Assembly: GCF_022900255.1 (NCBI RefSeq) | Contig: NZ_JALIRM010000001.1 | Coordinates: 434,001 to 498,000 of the forward strand | Length of the DNA: 64,000 nt | Origin: Lederbergia wuyishanensis | GTDB taxonomy: Bacteria; Bacillota; Bacilli; Bacillales; Bacillaceae_C | Direction of reading: 5' to 3' | Translations under genes and position numbers: made by a program | Part shown: positions 40,157-48,371 of the stretch, one piece after another | Position numbering within the stretch: position 1 is the first letter of the stretch | Layout of the letters: each line of letters starts with the position of its first letter | The notes under the pieces: model-generated | The model's input: the letters and a program-made list of their open reading frames with translations, nothing else | Databases searched by the model: none | What the model was told of the DNA's origin: nothing

Positions 40157-41155
40157 ATGTTTAGTTCAAAAAACTTGATAGCCTTAGTTCTGATTGCTAT
40201 TCTATCATTATCTGCAATATTTAATCCTTATACGAATCAATATGTAAAACAGTTACAAAGTAATAGTATCTTTGTCAGTAAACATCAAGGAGAATTATAC
40301 GATTTAATCATAAAAGCTGCGGATTATTATCAAATTGAACCACAAAATGCTAAAATAGATCGAGTCTGGAAAGCAATGCCTGGTTATAATGGAATAAAGG
40401 TAGATATTGAAGCATCTTATCAAAAAATGAAAAAAGATAATAAATATGATGAGAAGAAACTAGTTTTCATTCAAATTCAACCAGATGTCCATTTATCTGA
40501 TTTGCCCCCCTCACCAATTTACCGGGGCCATCCAGAAAAACCAATGGTTAGTTTTTTAATAAACGTTGCTTGGGGAAATGAATATATTCCCTCCATGCTG
40601 GCTACTCTTAAAAAAAATAAAGTACATGCTACTTTTTTTTTAGAAGGTCGTTGGGCGAAGGAAAATCCTGAATTGACTAAAATGATAGCAGATGGGGGAC
40701 ATGAAATCGGAAATCATTCTTATAGTCATCCCAATATGCAAGTGTTAAGTGCTGCTGAAACTCGTCAAGAACTTTCTAAAACAAATGAAATAATAGAAGC
40801 TACTACTGGAAAAAAAGTAACATGGTTCGGCCCTCCAGCTGGTGCTTTTCGTAAGGAAACAATCGACATAGCGCATTCACTTAATCTTAGGACTGTGATG
40901 TGGACAGTTGATACAATTGACTGGCAGAAACCTTCTACAAATGTATTAATCCAGAGGGTCACATCAAAAGTCCATCCCGGAGCAATGATATTAATGCATC
41001 CTACGGAACCAACCGATAAAGCATTACAAACATTAATATCAGAAATTAAATCCCGTAATCTTAGATTTGGGACGGTATCCAAATTAATGGACGAAGAACG
41101 TATTATTAAATTATATGGACAACAAAACATGGAACAAGAGAGAAGCAATCCATAA
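40157..41155 (+). CDS. ylxY: YlxY, secreted/anchored NodB-like polysaccharide deacetylase homologue with degenerate active site
   Basis: The 332-residue protein has an N-terminal hydrophobic signal or anchor (about residues 5-24) and a NodB-homology domain from about residue 130. Motif 2 is present as GGHEIGNHSYSHPNM, and later motifs appear as FGPPAGAFRKET and MILMHPTE. Motif 1, normally TFDDG with the catalytic and metal Asp residues, is replaced by FLINVAWGNEY. The usual deacetylase chemistry is therefore doubtful. I recall the same replacement in B. subtilis YlxY, so it looks like a family trait. It follows pnp and precedes mlpA as in B. subtilis. Confidence 0.9.
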   Translation: MFSSKNLIALVLIAILSLSAIFNPYTNQYVKQLQSNSIFVSKHQGELYDLIIKAADYYQIEPQNAKIDRVWKAMPGYNGIKVDIEASYQKMKKDNKYDEKKLVFIQIQPDVHLSDLPPSPIYRGHPEKPMVSFLINVAWGNEYIPSMLATLKKNKVHATFFLEGRWAKENPELTKMIADGGHEIGNHSYSHPNMQVLSAAETRQELSKTNEIIEATTGKKVTWFGPPAGAFRKETIDIAHSLNLRTVMWTVDTIDWQKPSTNVLIQRVTSKVHPGAMILMHPTEPTDKALQTLISEIKSRNLRFGTVSKLMDEERIIKLYGQQNMEQERSNP

Positions 41156-41214
41156 ACCTGTTGGATTATGGACACTCGGCATGTTTGTGCACCAAGTTAG
41201 GAGGAATTGCTAAA

Positions 41215-42450
41215 ATGAAAAAATATATATGCCAAAATGGAGTGAGAGTTGTCCTAGAAACAATTCCAACGGTAAGATCAGTAGCAATAGGAATTTGGAT
41301 TGGAACAGGGTCACGAGATGAAAATCATCATAATAATGGCATCTCGCATTTTTTAGAACATATGTACTTTAAAGGTACAGAAAAACGAACTGCGAGAGAA
41401 ATTGCTGAGTCTTTTGATTCAATTGGTGGACAGGTGAATGCTTTTACTTCTAAAGAATATACTTGCTATTACGCAAAAGTACTTGATAACCACGCCGAAT
41501 ATGCTTTAGATACATTAGCTGATATGTTTTTTAACTCTACTTTTGATAGAGACGAATTAAATAAGGAAAAGAATGTAGTTTTAGAAGAAATTAAGATGTA
41601 TGAGGATACACCAGATGATATCGTTCATGATTTATTAAGTAAAGCTGCCTTTGAAACTCACCCTCTTGGATTTCCAATTCTTGGAACGGAAGAAACACTT
41701 GAAACGATTAATAGTGAATTGTTAAGAGAGTATATACATGATATGTATACGCCTGAAAATGTAGTGATTTCGATAGCTGGAAATATAGATGAGAACTTTA
41801 TTCATATTGTAGAACGTTATTTTGGTTCTTTTGAAAGAGGAAAAAAACAAGTATCTGATATTAAACCTGAATTTTTTGCTAACAAATTCACGAAGCAAAA
41901 GGATACTGAGCAAGCACATTTATGTATAGGATTTAAAGGATTACCTATTGGCCATAAAGATATTTATGACTTAATTGTAATGAATAATATTTTTGGTGGA
42001 AGTATGTCCTCCAGATTATTTCAAGAAGTTCGTGAAGAAAAAGGATTAGCTTATTCCGTATTTTCTTATCATTCTTCTTTTAAGGATAGTGGATTAGTAA
42101 CTATATATGGCGGAACTGGAGCAAATCAAATGGATGAACTATATAGCACGATCCATTCGACGCTTGATTTATTAAAGAAAGATGGAATTACATCAAAAGA
42201 GTTGCAAAATAGCAAAGAACAAATAAAAGGAAATTTAATGCTCAGTCTTGAAAGTACAAATAGTAGGATGAGTAGAAACGGCAAAAATGAATTATTACTA
42301 GGTAAACATCGAACTCTCGATGAAATGATTGAAGAAATTGATCAAGTTACCATCGATAGCGTAAACAACATTACTAACCAAATTTTTACTGATGATTATA
42401 CGCTAGCGTTAATTAGTCCAGATAATCGCATACCAAAACGAATACAATAA
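41215..42450 (+). CDS. mlpA: M16-family zinc protease MlpA (YmxG)
   Basis: This 411-residue processing-protease-like protein has the inverted zinc motif HFLEH at residues 45-49 and the downstream glutamate region KEKNVVLEEIKMYEDTPDD. The second half is the structural M16 domain (REEKGLAYSVFSYHSSF). The ATG at 41215 follows TTAGGAGGAATT. It lacks a signal peptide, consistent with a cytoplasmic peptidase. In B. subtilis mlpA influences extracellular protease production; the exact substrate is unknown to me. Confidence 0.93.
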   Translation: MKKYICQNGVRVVLETIPTVRSVAIGIWIGTGSRDENHHNNGISHFLEHMYFKGTEKRTAREIAESFDSIGGQVNAFTSKEYTCYYAKVLDNHAEYALDTLADMFFNSTFDRDELNKEKNVVLEEIKMYEDTPDDIVHDLLSKAAFETHPLGFPILGTEETLETINSELLREYIHDMYTPENVVISIAGNIDENFIHIVERYFGSFERGKKQVSDIKPEFFANKFTKQKDTEQAHLCIGFKGLPIGHKDIYDLIVMNNIFGGSMSSRLFQEVREEKGLAYSVFSYHSSFKDSGLVTIYGGTGANQMDELYSTIHSTLDLLKKDGITSKELQNSKEQIKGNLMLSLESTNSRMSRNGKNELLLGKHRTLDEMIEEIDQVTIDSVNNITNQIFTDDYTLALISPDNRIPKRIQ

Positions 42451-42480
42451 GCCTTGTCGAAGTGATAAGGCTTTTTTTTG
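42449..42480 (+). terminator. Intrinsic terminator after mlpA
   Basis: AAGCCTT pairs with AAGGCTT around a 12-nt loop, followed by eight T residues. The stem begins at the mlpA stop codon. Confidence 0.92.
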
Positions 42481-42535
42481 TTCTAAAAAGCATACAGACA
42501 ACTTATATATTGTTAATAAGGCAAGTATCATATGT

Positions 42536-42639
42536 TGTTCAAAAAGTCAGGCGAAAATGACACATCAGTAATTCTAGTTGGCTTATTTCTCCATTACTCG
42601 AAGCCATACATCCTCGAAATTCTTGATTCTTTTTGAACA
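42536..42639 (+). repeat. 104-bp MITE-like element with perfect 11-bp terminal inverted repeats
   Basis: TGTTCAAAAAG at 42536-42546 is the exact reverse complement of CTTTTTGAACA at 42629-42639. The roughly 82-nt interior has no coding capacity and contains the phrases GACACATCAG and CTCGAAGCC...CCTCGAAATTC. No clear target-site duplication flanks it. It lies between the mlpA terminator and ymxH, ending about 10 nt before the ymxH ribosome site, so it would form the 5' end or control region of the ymxH mRNA. I recall similar sequences in other Bacillus intergenic regions, but this is memory only. Confidence 0.7.
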
Positions 42640-42660
42640 CTAACTATAAGGAGGGGGATT

Positions 42661-42900
42661 ATGCGTCTTAGTGAATTAGGGGGAAAGGAAATTGTTGATT
42701 ACAAAAAAGCACAAAGATTAGGTGTCCTTGGACAAACAGATCTTGAGATAAATTCTAAGACAGGAGAAATTAATCATTTAATAATTCCTTCGGGAAAATG
42801 GGGTATGAGAAAAGGAAGCAACGAAATAAAAGTACCGTGGCACTATATAAGAACAATTGGAACGGATATGATTATTCTTGAAGTTCCTGAAAATAAGTAA
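42661..42900 (+). CDS. ymxH: YmxH/YlmC, PRC-barrel small protein
   Basis: The 79-residue protein has a PRC-barrel-like fold (MRLSELGGKEIVDYKKAQRL, GQTDLEINSKTGEINHLIIP, IKVPWHYIRTIGTDMIILE). The family is widespread in spore formers. Its function is not well defined, though sporulation-linked expression is commonly reported. The ATG follows GGAGGGGG, a strong site. It has its own terminator. Confidence 0.9.
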   Translation: MRLSELGGKEIVDYKKAQRLGVLGQTDLEINSKTGEINHLIIPSGKWGMRKGSNEIKVPWHYIRTIGTDMIILEVPENK

Positions 42901-42910
42901 CATTTTGTTA

Positions 42911-42938
42911 GGGCGATAAAATCGCCTTATTTTTTTTG
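42911..42938 (+). terminator. Intrinsic terminator after ymxH
   Basis: GGCGAT pairs with ATCGCC around a 3-nt loop, followed by CTTATTTTTTTT. It is a compact, typical terminator. Confidence 0.9.
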
Positions 42939-42985
42939 TCTAGATGAACGACAAAATATTATTTATTCGATTCCTGTGTTCATGC

Positions 42986-43012
42986 ACAGTGGGATTTATC
43001 CTACATACACTA
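42986..43012 (+). promoter_or_regulatory. Candidate sigma-K promoter for dpaAB
   Basis: AC at 42986-42987 is spaced 16 nt from CATACACTA at 43004-43012, an exact match to the sigma-K pattern AC-N16-CATANNNTA. It is about 50 nt upstream of dpaA. Dipicolinate synthase is a mother-cell sigma-K product in B. subtilis, so context and motif agree. Confidence 0.72.
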
Positions 43013-43062
43013 TTGGTGCGGTGTTATTCTGCCATGCATAAAAAAGAAGGTGAAGAAATGTG

Positions 43063-43962
43063 ATGTTGACAGATATGCACATAGCTGTTTTAGGTGGAGA
43101 TGCCAGACAATTAGAAATTATTCGCAAGTTAACTGAACTAGATGCGAAATTATATTTAATTGGTTTCGAACAATTGGCTCAATCTTTTACAGGAGCAGTT
43201 AAGGAAAAATTGGAACATGTAGATTTTTCAATAATTGATGCTATTATACTTCCTGTTCCTGGAACGAGCCTTGAAGGTGAAATTGAAACCATATTTTCTA
43301 GTGAAAAAGTCATTTTGACAGAACAAATTCTTAATAAAACGCCTTCTTACTGTAAGATTTATTCCGGTATAAGTAATAGTTATCTCGACAAAATAGCAAA
43401 TCTTTCGAAAAGAACATTAGTACAGCTTTTTGAACGGGATGATGTAGCGATATATAACTCCATACCAACAGTAGAAGGAACAATTATGATGGCCATACAA
43501 AACACTGATATTACTATTCATCAATCATCCATAGCGGTTCTAGGTCTAGGAAGGGTCGGTATGAGTGTAGCAAGAACATTTGATCTTCTAGGAGCAAATG
43601 TAAAAGTGGGAGCTAGAAAAAGTTCTCACTTAGCGAGAATTACAGAAATGGGGTTAAAACCTTTCCACTTTAATGATTTGAAAAATGAAGTTAAAGATCT
43701 AGATATATGTATTAATACTGTACCCCATATGATTTTAAATGCTGGTGTTATAGCAAATATGCCAACAAATACTTTGATTATTGATTTAGCATCCAAACCC
43801 GGAGGAACAGATTTTCGTTATGCTGAAAAGCGTGGTATCAAGGCCTTGCTTGCCCCAGGGCTGCCAGGAATTGTTGCGCCGAAAACAGCAGGGCAAATAC
43901 TTGCCAATGTACTTTCGCAGCTTCTTGCTGAAGATCTTGAAAAACGGAAGGAGAATTCATAA
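43063..43962 (+). CDS. dpaA: Dipicolinate synthase subunit A
   Basis: DpaA (SpoVFA) with DpaB converts dihydrodipicolinate to dipicolinic acid in the mother cell; the product fills the spore core as the calcium chelate. The 299-residue protein has an N-terminal dinucleotide-like motif IAVLGGDARQLEI and a second Rossmann region IAVLGLGRVGMSVARTFDLL, plus the conserved ALLAPGLPGIVAPKTAG end. I chose ATG 43063 (MLTDMHIAVL) over GTG 43060. The ribosome site is AGAAGGTGA. The stop overlaps dpaB (TAATG). Confidence 0.96.
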   Translation: MLTDMHIAVLGGDARQLEIIRKLTELDAKLYLIGFEQLAQSFTGAVKEKLEHVDFSIIDAIILPVPGTSLEGEIETIFSSEKVILTEQILNKTPSYCKIYSGISNSYLDKIANLSKRTLVQLFERDDVAIYNSIPTVEGTIMMAIQNTDITIHQSSIAVLGLGRVGMSVARTFDLLGANVKVGARKSSHLARITEMGLKPFHFNDLKNEVKDLDICINTVPHMILNAGVIANMPTNTLIIDLASKPGGTDFRYAEKRGIKALLAPGLPGIVAPKTAGQILANVLSQLLAEDLEKRKENS

Positions 43963-44552
43963 TGAGTTTAGAGGGAAAAAGAATAGGTTTCGGAATGACA
44001 GGTTCCCATTGCACTTATGATGCTGTAATACCTGAAATAGAAAGATTAATGGAGCAAGGAGCAGAGGTAATTCCTGTCGTTACATTTACTTTAAAAAACA
44101 CAAATACAAAATTTGGAGACGGGGAAGATTGGGTAGCTAAAATTGAGGAAATCACTGGACGAAAAGTAATAGATTCAATAGTAGATGCTGAGCCTCTTGG
44201 ACCGAAAATGCCTCTTGATTGTATGGTAATTGCCCCTTTAACAGGAAATTCTATGAGCAAATTTGCTAATGCATTGACAGATTCTCCAGTACTTATGGCT
44301 GCAAAAGCGACATTAAGGAATCGTAATCCTGTTGTGTTAGGAATATCTACAAACGATGCACTAGGTTTAAACGGAATCAATTTAATGAAACTGATGACTG
44401 CAAAGAACATTTATTTCATTCCTTTTGGGCAGGATGATCCAATTAATAAACCGACATCGATGGTTGCAAAAATGGAATATCTTTCTGAAGCGGTCGAGGC
44501 AGCAATAGAAGGATATCAATTGCAACCTGTTATTAGAGAGTATGGTAAATAA
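43962..44552 (+). CDS. dpaB: Dipicolinate synthase subunit B
   Basis: DpaB (SpoVFB) is the flavoprotein-like partner of DpaA. The 196-residue protein has a flavoprotein (PPC decarboxylase-type) fold with KRIGFGMTGSHCTYDAVIPE, VIAPLTGNSMSKFANALTDS and VVLGISTNDALG. AAGGAGAATT lies upstream inside dpaA. The pair are co-translated. A hairpin separates them from asd, which supplies substrate for the same pathway. Confidence 0.96.
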   Translation: MSLEGKRIGFGMTGSHCTYDAVIPEIERLMEQGAEVIPVVTFTLKNTNTKFGDGEDWVAKIEEITGRKVIDSIVDAEPLGPKMPLDCMVIAPLTGNSMSKFANALTDSPVLMAAKATLRNRNPVVLGISTNDALGLNGINLMKLMTAKNIYFIPFGQDDPINKPTSMVAKMEYLSEAVEAAIEGYQLQPVIREYGK

Positions 44553-44579
44553 TAAAAAAATCAAAAACAATGGGAGTAG

Positions 44580-44612
44580 ATCAGGTAGGGGGAACTTACC
44601 TGATTCATTTTG
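44580..44612 (+). terminator. Terminator-like hairpin after dpaB
   Basis: ATCAGGTA (44580-44587) pairs with TACCTGAT (44597-44604), followed by TCATTTTGTTT. It would separate sporulation transcription of dpaAB from vegetative asd-dapG-dapA. Confidence 0.75.
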
Positions 44613-44799
44613 TTTGCTTTATAAAAGCTAATTAAAATTGTATAAATATTCCACGATATAAATAAAAATATATTCTTAAAGAAAAATATCCGCAAGGAAT
44701 CTAAGATTGTGATACGGAGAATTGCATTTTTATATATTATAAAATTGTTCTTTTAATCGCCTTTTTTTATCAAATATATACCGGTAGCAAAGATATATG

Positions 44800-44808
44800 T
44801 GATAATAT
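44800..44808 (+). promoter_or_regulatory. Candidate extended -10 promoter for asd-dapG-dapA
   Basis: TG one base before TAATAT forms an extended -10 element about 70 nt upstream of asd. There is no good -35 at the right distance, which extended -10 promoters can tolerate. Confidence 0.4.
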
Positions 44809-44878
44809 GATAGTATTAATGTATTTAAATAATAAAACAACAAAGATTCACTTTCTTTGGCTGGAAGGAGTACTATAA

Positions 44879-45934
44879 ATGGCAAATAAAGATGGTTTTC
44901 ACGTAGCAGTAATGGGAGCTACCGGTGCTGTAGGACAACAAATAATTAAAACGTTAGAGAAAAGAAATTTTCCAATACGTAAATTAACTTTACTTTCTTC
45001 TGCCCGTTCAGCAGGCAAAGAAATTGTATTTAATAATGAAGTCATTACTGTCGAAGAAGCAGTACCCGAATCATTTGAAGGTGTAGATATTGCTCTTTTT
45101 AGTGCGGGTGGGAGTATATCGGAAAAATTTGCACCTGAAGCAGTAAAACGAGGAGCAATTGTAATTGACAATACTAGTGCCTTTAGAATGAATCCTGAAG
45201 TTCCACTAGTCGTTCCTGAAGTAAATGAAGAAGCTCTCCGTGAGCATAACGGAATTATTGCAAATCCTAACTGTTCTACAATCCAAATGGTTGCTGCTCT
45301 TAAACCAATTAAGGAAGCCTATGGATTAAATAAAGTAGTTGTCTCTACTTATCAAGCAGTTTCTGGTGCAGGTTCTGCCGCCATAAATGAATTATACGAG
45401 GAAACCAAGGCGATTTTAAACAATGAAGAGGTTAACCCTACTGTTTTACCAGTAAGCAGTTTAGATAAACATTATCAAATTGCCTTTAATGCAATCCCTC
45501 AAATTGATAAATTCACTGAAAATGGATTTACATTCGAAGAGATGAAAATGATCAATGAAACAAAAAAAATTATGGGAATGTCTGAATTAAAAGTAGCGGC
45601 AACTTGTGTAAGGCTCCCTGTAGAAACTGGTCATTCAGAATCAGTTTATATCGAAATTGGAACATCCGATGTGTCAGTTGAGAATATTAAACATGTATTA
45701 TCAGATGCGCCAGGAGTTACACTTCAAGATGAACCAGAAAAGCAAGTGTACCCAATGCCTGCTATGGCAGTAGGAAAGGATGACGTATTTGTTGGTAGAA
45801 TTCGCAAAGATTTAGATGAGCCAACAGGATTCCATATGTGGATTGTTTCCGACAATTTATTAAAAGGTGCTGCACTTAATACAATACAAATTGCTGAAAG
45901 CTTAATTAAATTGGGCTTAGTGTCTGCTAAATAA
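44879..45934 (+). CDS. asd: Aspartate-semialdehyde dehydrogenase
   Basis: Asd reduces aspartyl phosphate to aspartate semialdehyde for lysine, threonine, methionine and dipicolinate. The 351-residue protein has the NADP-binding [18 protein letters not shown], the active-site Cys132 in [15 protein letters not shown], and the substrate-binding histidine region [15 protein letters not shown]. The ATG follows GGAAGGAG. It heads asd-dapG-dapA, with 28 nt before dapG. Confidence 0.97.
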   Translation: MANKDGFHVAVMGATGAVGQQIIKTLEKRNFPIRKLTLLSSARSAGKEIVFNNEVITVEEAVPESFEGVDIALFSAGGSISEKFAPEAVKRGAIVIDNTSAFRMNPEVPLVVPEVNEEALREHNGIIANPNCSTIQMVAALKPIKEAYGLNKVVVSTYQAVSGAGSAAINELYEETKAILNNEEVNPTVLPVSSLDKHYQIAFNAIPQIDKFTENGFTFEEMKMINETKKIMGMSELKVAATCVRLPVETGHSESVYIEIGTSDVSVENIKHVLSDAPGVTLQDEPEKQVYPMPAMAVGKDDVFVGRIRKDLDEPTGFHMWIVSDNLLKGAALNTIQIAESLIKLGLVSAK

Positions 45935-45962
45935 CCCAGTTAAGGTTAAATGGGGTGAAACC

Positions 45963-47198
45963 ATGAAAATCATCGTCCAAAAATATGGAGGAACTTCTGT
46001 TCAAAGCTTAGAAACGAGACTTCAGGCACAAGCTCATATTAAGAAAGCAATTGAAGAAGGGTATAAAGTTGTAGTCGTTGTCTCAGCTATGGGAAGAAAA
46101 GGTTCTCCTTATGCGACTGATACATTATTGTCATTAATAGGTGGAGATAAAACGTTATTAACCGATAGAGAGCAGGATGTTTTACTTTCCTGTGGGGAGA
46201 CAATATCCAGTGTAGTATTTACACAAGAACTAAAAAACACAGGTATTAGTGCAATTTCTATGACTGGTGCACAGGCTGGTTTTGTAACTAACAACGATCA
46301 TACAAATGCTAAAATTATTGAAATGAATTGTAAAAGACTGCTTAATGAATTAAGTACTAATGATGTGATTGTTGTTGCAGGTTTTCAAGGTGCTGCGAAA
46401 AATGGGGACATAACTACAATCGGAAGAGGCGGAAGCGATACTTCTGCTGCGGCGCTTGGAGCTGCCCTTAAAGCAGAATGGATAGATATTTTTACTGATG
46501 TTGATGGAATGATGACTGCTGATCCGAGAATTGTCAAAAAAGCCCGTCCTTTATCAGTTGTCACTTATAATGAAGTTTGTAATATGGCATATCAAGGAGC
46601 AAAAGTTATACATCCTCGTGCAGTCGAAATTGCTATGCAAGCTAAAATTCCGATTAGAATTAGATCAACGTATACAAACTCTCCAGGTACACTAGTAACG
46701 AGTTTGACAAGAGGGAATGAAACTGCAGAAATACATGAGAGACTTGTAACAGGAATCGCTTATGTTCCAAATGTATCTCAAATAAAGGTGTCTGCTGGTA
46801 AAAATCAATACAATTTACAAACAGATGTTTTTAAAGCTATGGCTAATGAAAATATTAGTGTTGATTTTATAAATATTTCCCCAAGTGGAGTTGTCTATAC
46901 AGTGCCAGACGCTACCATAGATAAAGCAATCTCCATTTTGGAACGTGAAGGCCATCAACCATCAGTGATTAGAAACTGTGCGAAAGTATCAGTGGTAGGA
47001 GCGGGTATCGCAGGTGTTCCGGGTGTCACCTCAAAGATTGTTTCTGCATTATCTGAAAAAGATATCAGGATTTTACAATCTGCTGATAGTCATACAACAA
47101 TCTGGGTACTTGTTGATGGTAAAGATTTAGAGCTTGCTGTAAACGCGTTACATGATGCGTTTGAATTACAGTATGATTTGTTGGAATATGAACGATAA
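45963..47198 (+). CDS. dapG: Aspartate kinase I (DapG)
   Basis: DapG phosphorylates aspartate at the head of the pathway; in B. subtilis it is the diaminopimelate-sensitive isozyme that supplies wall and spore needs. The 411-residue protein has the kinase motifs IIVQKYGGTSVQS and TTIGRGGSDTSAAALGAALK, and two C-terminal ACT domains. The ATG follows TGGGGTGA. Placement with asd and dapA, not as a lone lysC with riboswitch, supports the DapG assignment. Feedback specificity is inferred, not seen. Confidence 0.95.
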   Translation: MKIIVQKYGGTSVQSLETRLQAQAHIKKAIEEGYKVVVVVSAMGRKGSPYATDTLLSLIGGDKTLLTDREQDVLLSCGETISSVVFTQELKNTGISAISMTGAQAGFVTNNDHTNAKIIEMNCKRLLNELSTNDVIVVAGFQGAAKNGDITTIGRGGSDTSAAALGAALKAEWIDIFTDVDGMMTADPRIVKKARPLSVVTYNEVCNMAYQGAKVIHPRAVEIAMQAKIPIRIRSTYTNSPGTLVTSLTRGNETAEIHERLVTGIAYVPNVSQIKVSAGKNQYNLQTDVFKAMANENISVDFINISPSGVVYTVPDATIDKAISILEREGHQPSVIRNCAKVSVVGAGIAGVPGVTSKIVSALSEKDIRILQSADSHTTIWVLVDGKDLELAVNALHDAFELQYDLLEYER

Positions 47199-47216
47199 GA
47201 TTTGGGGTGTAAAAAA

Positions 47217-48092
47217 ATGGTCCATTTTGGCCAAGTATCAACTGCAATGGTTACGCCATTTGATAGTAAAGGAAATATTGATTTCCAAAAAACTACTAAG
47301 CTTGTCAACCATTTAATTCAGAATGGTTCTGACTCCCTTGTTGTAGCAGGAACAACAGGAGAATCACCTACTTTGTCTACTGAAGAAAAATTAGCTTTAT
47401 TTAGGCATATAACAATTACAGTAGATGGAAGAGTACCTGTTATAGCTGGAACAGGAAGTAATAATACGTATTCATCTATTGAGCTAACTAAAAAAGCCGA
47501 AGAAATAGGTGTAGATGCGATCATGTTAGTAGCACCATACTACAATAAGCCAAATCAAAATGGTTTGTATCAACATTTTGTTTCTATAGCTAAATCTACA
47601 AAGCTACCGATCATGATTTATAATATACCAAGTAGATCTTCCGTAAATATTGCACCTGAAACAATGATTGAACTTTCCAAAGTTGATAACATCGTTGCAG
47701 CTAAAGAAGCAAGTGGAGATTTGAATGCGATGGCAGAAATTATTTCTAATACTGATGATGATTTCCTTCTATATAGTGGCGATGATAGTTTGGCACTTCC
47801 AGTGTTGGCTATTGGAGGTTGTGGTGTTGTTTCAGTTGCAAGCCATGTTATTGGTAAAGAATTGCAGGAAATGATAAATCTTTTTAAAGAAGGTAAACAC
47901 CAAGAAGCTGCTTCTGTTCATAGACGTCTTCTACCTCTTATGAGAGGATTATTTGCTGCACCAAGTCCGGCACCTGTAAAGACTGCCTTACAAATGACTG
48001 GGTTTGATGTAGGATCCGTAAGACTTCCATTAGTTCCTCTAACTGAACTAGAAAGATCAGATTTGTCAAATCTACTTGGAGATTTAAAATAA
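47217..48092 (+). CDS. dapA: 4-hydroxy-tetrahydrodipicolinate synthase
   Basis: DapA condenses aspartate semialdehyde with pyruvate; its product is oxidised by DpaAB or reduced toward lysine. The 291-residue TIM-barrel protein has the Schiff-base Lys163 in IVAAKEASGDLN, the Tyr135 region PIMIYNIPSRS and the AGTTGESPTLS signature. ATG 47217 is 7 nt after GGGGTG; the TTG at 47202 overlaps that site and is rejected. A strong terminator follows. Confidence 0.97.
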   Translation: MVHFGQVSTAMVTPFDSKGNIDFQKTTKLVNHLIQNGSDSLVVAGTTGESPTLSTEEKLALFRHITITVDGRVPVIAGTGSNNTYSSIELTKKAEEIGVDAIMLVAPYYNKPNQNGLYQHFVSIAKSTKLPIMIYNIPSRSSVNIAPETMIELSKVDNIVAAKEASGDLNAMAEIISNTDDDFLLYSGDDSLALPVLAIGGCGVVSVASHVIGKELQEMINLFKEGKHQEAASVHRRLLPLMRGLFAAPSPAPVKTALQMTGFDVGSVRLPLVPLTELERSDLSNLLGDLK

Positions 48093-48112
48093 GTTAAATT
48101 ATTTTTCGAAAC

Positions 48113-48150
48113 AAGAAGCTGGTTCCAATTTCGGAATCAGCTTCTTTTCT
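48113..48150 (+). terminator. Intrinsic terminator after dapA
   Basis: AAGAAGCTG (with an adjoining TTCC) pairs with (GGAA and) CAGCTTCTT, followed by TTCTTTTATTTTTT. It ends the asd-dapG-dapA unit. Confidence 0.9.
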
Positions 48151-48294
48151 TTTATTTTTTACAAAATAATCATTATATAGTATTTAGGATATAGAGCAAT
48201 TGATTGAGATTAATTTCATTTATATAAGAAGAGAATATTGCTTTTCAATTTTTCTCCATGAATATGTTCCTTTTTATATCTTTATAGGTAAAAG

Positions 48295-48324
48295 TTGAAC
48301 AGTGATTTCATATTCAAGTATAAT
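48295..48324 (+). promoter_or_regulatory. Candidate sigma-A promoter for rnjB
   Basis: TTGAAC (48295-48300), an 18-nt spacer and a perfect TATAAT (48319-48324) lie about 48 nt upstream of the rnjB start, after the dapA terminator. Confidence 0.68.
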
Positions 48325-48371
48325 GAGATTGACTGATGTAGATCGGGAATAAAAAATAGGAGGACATAGAT

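Larger units (their letters stand above)
44553..44878 (+). other. dpaB-asd intergenic region (326 nt)
   Basis: This very A/T-rich space holds the dpaB hairpin and the asd promoter region. An extended -10 box, TG-A-TAATAT, lies at 44800-44808. No lysine riboswitch is recognisable by eye. No open frame of note is present. The asd ribosome site GGAAGGAG lies just before 44879. Confidence 0.55.

Noticed and set aside
44620-44878. Lysine riboswitch before asd-dapG-dapA
   Set aside because: The space is too short and A/T-rich, without the long conserved L-box helices; in B. subtilis the L-box precedes lysC, not this operon.
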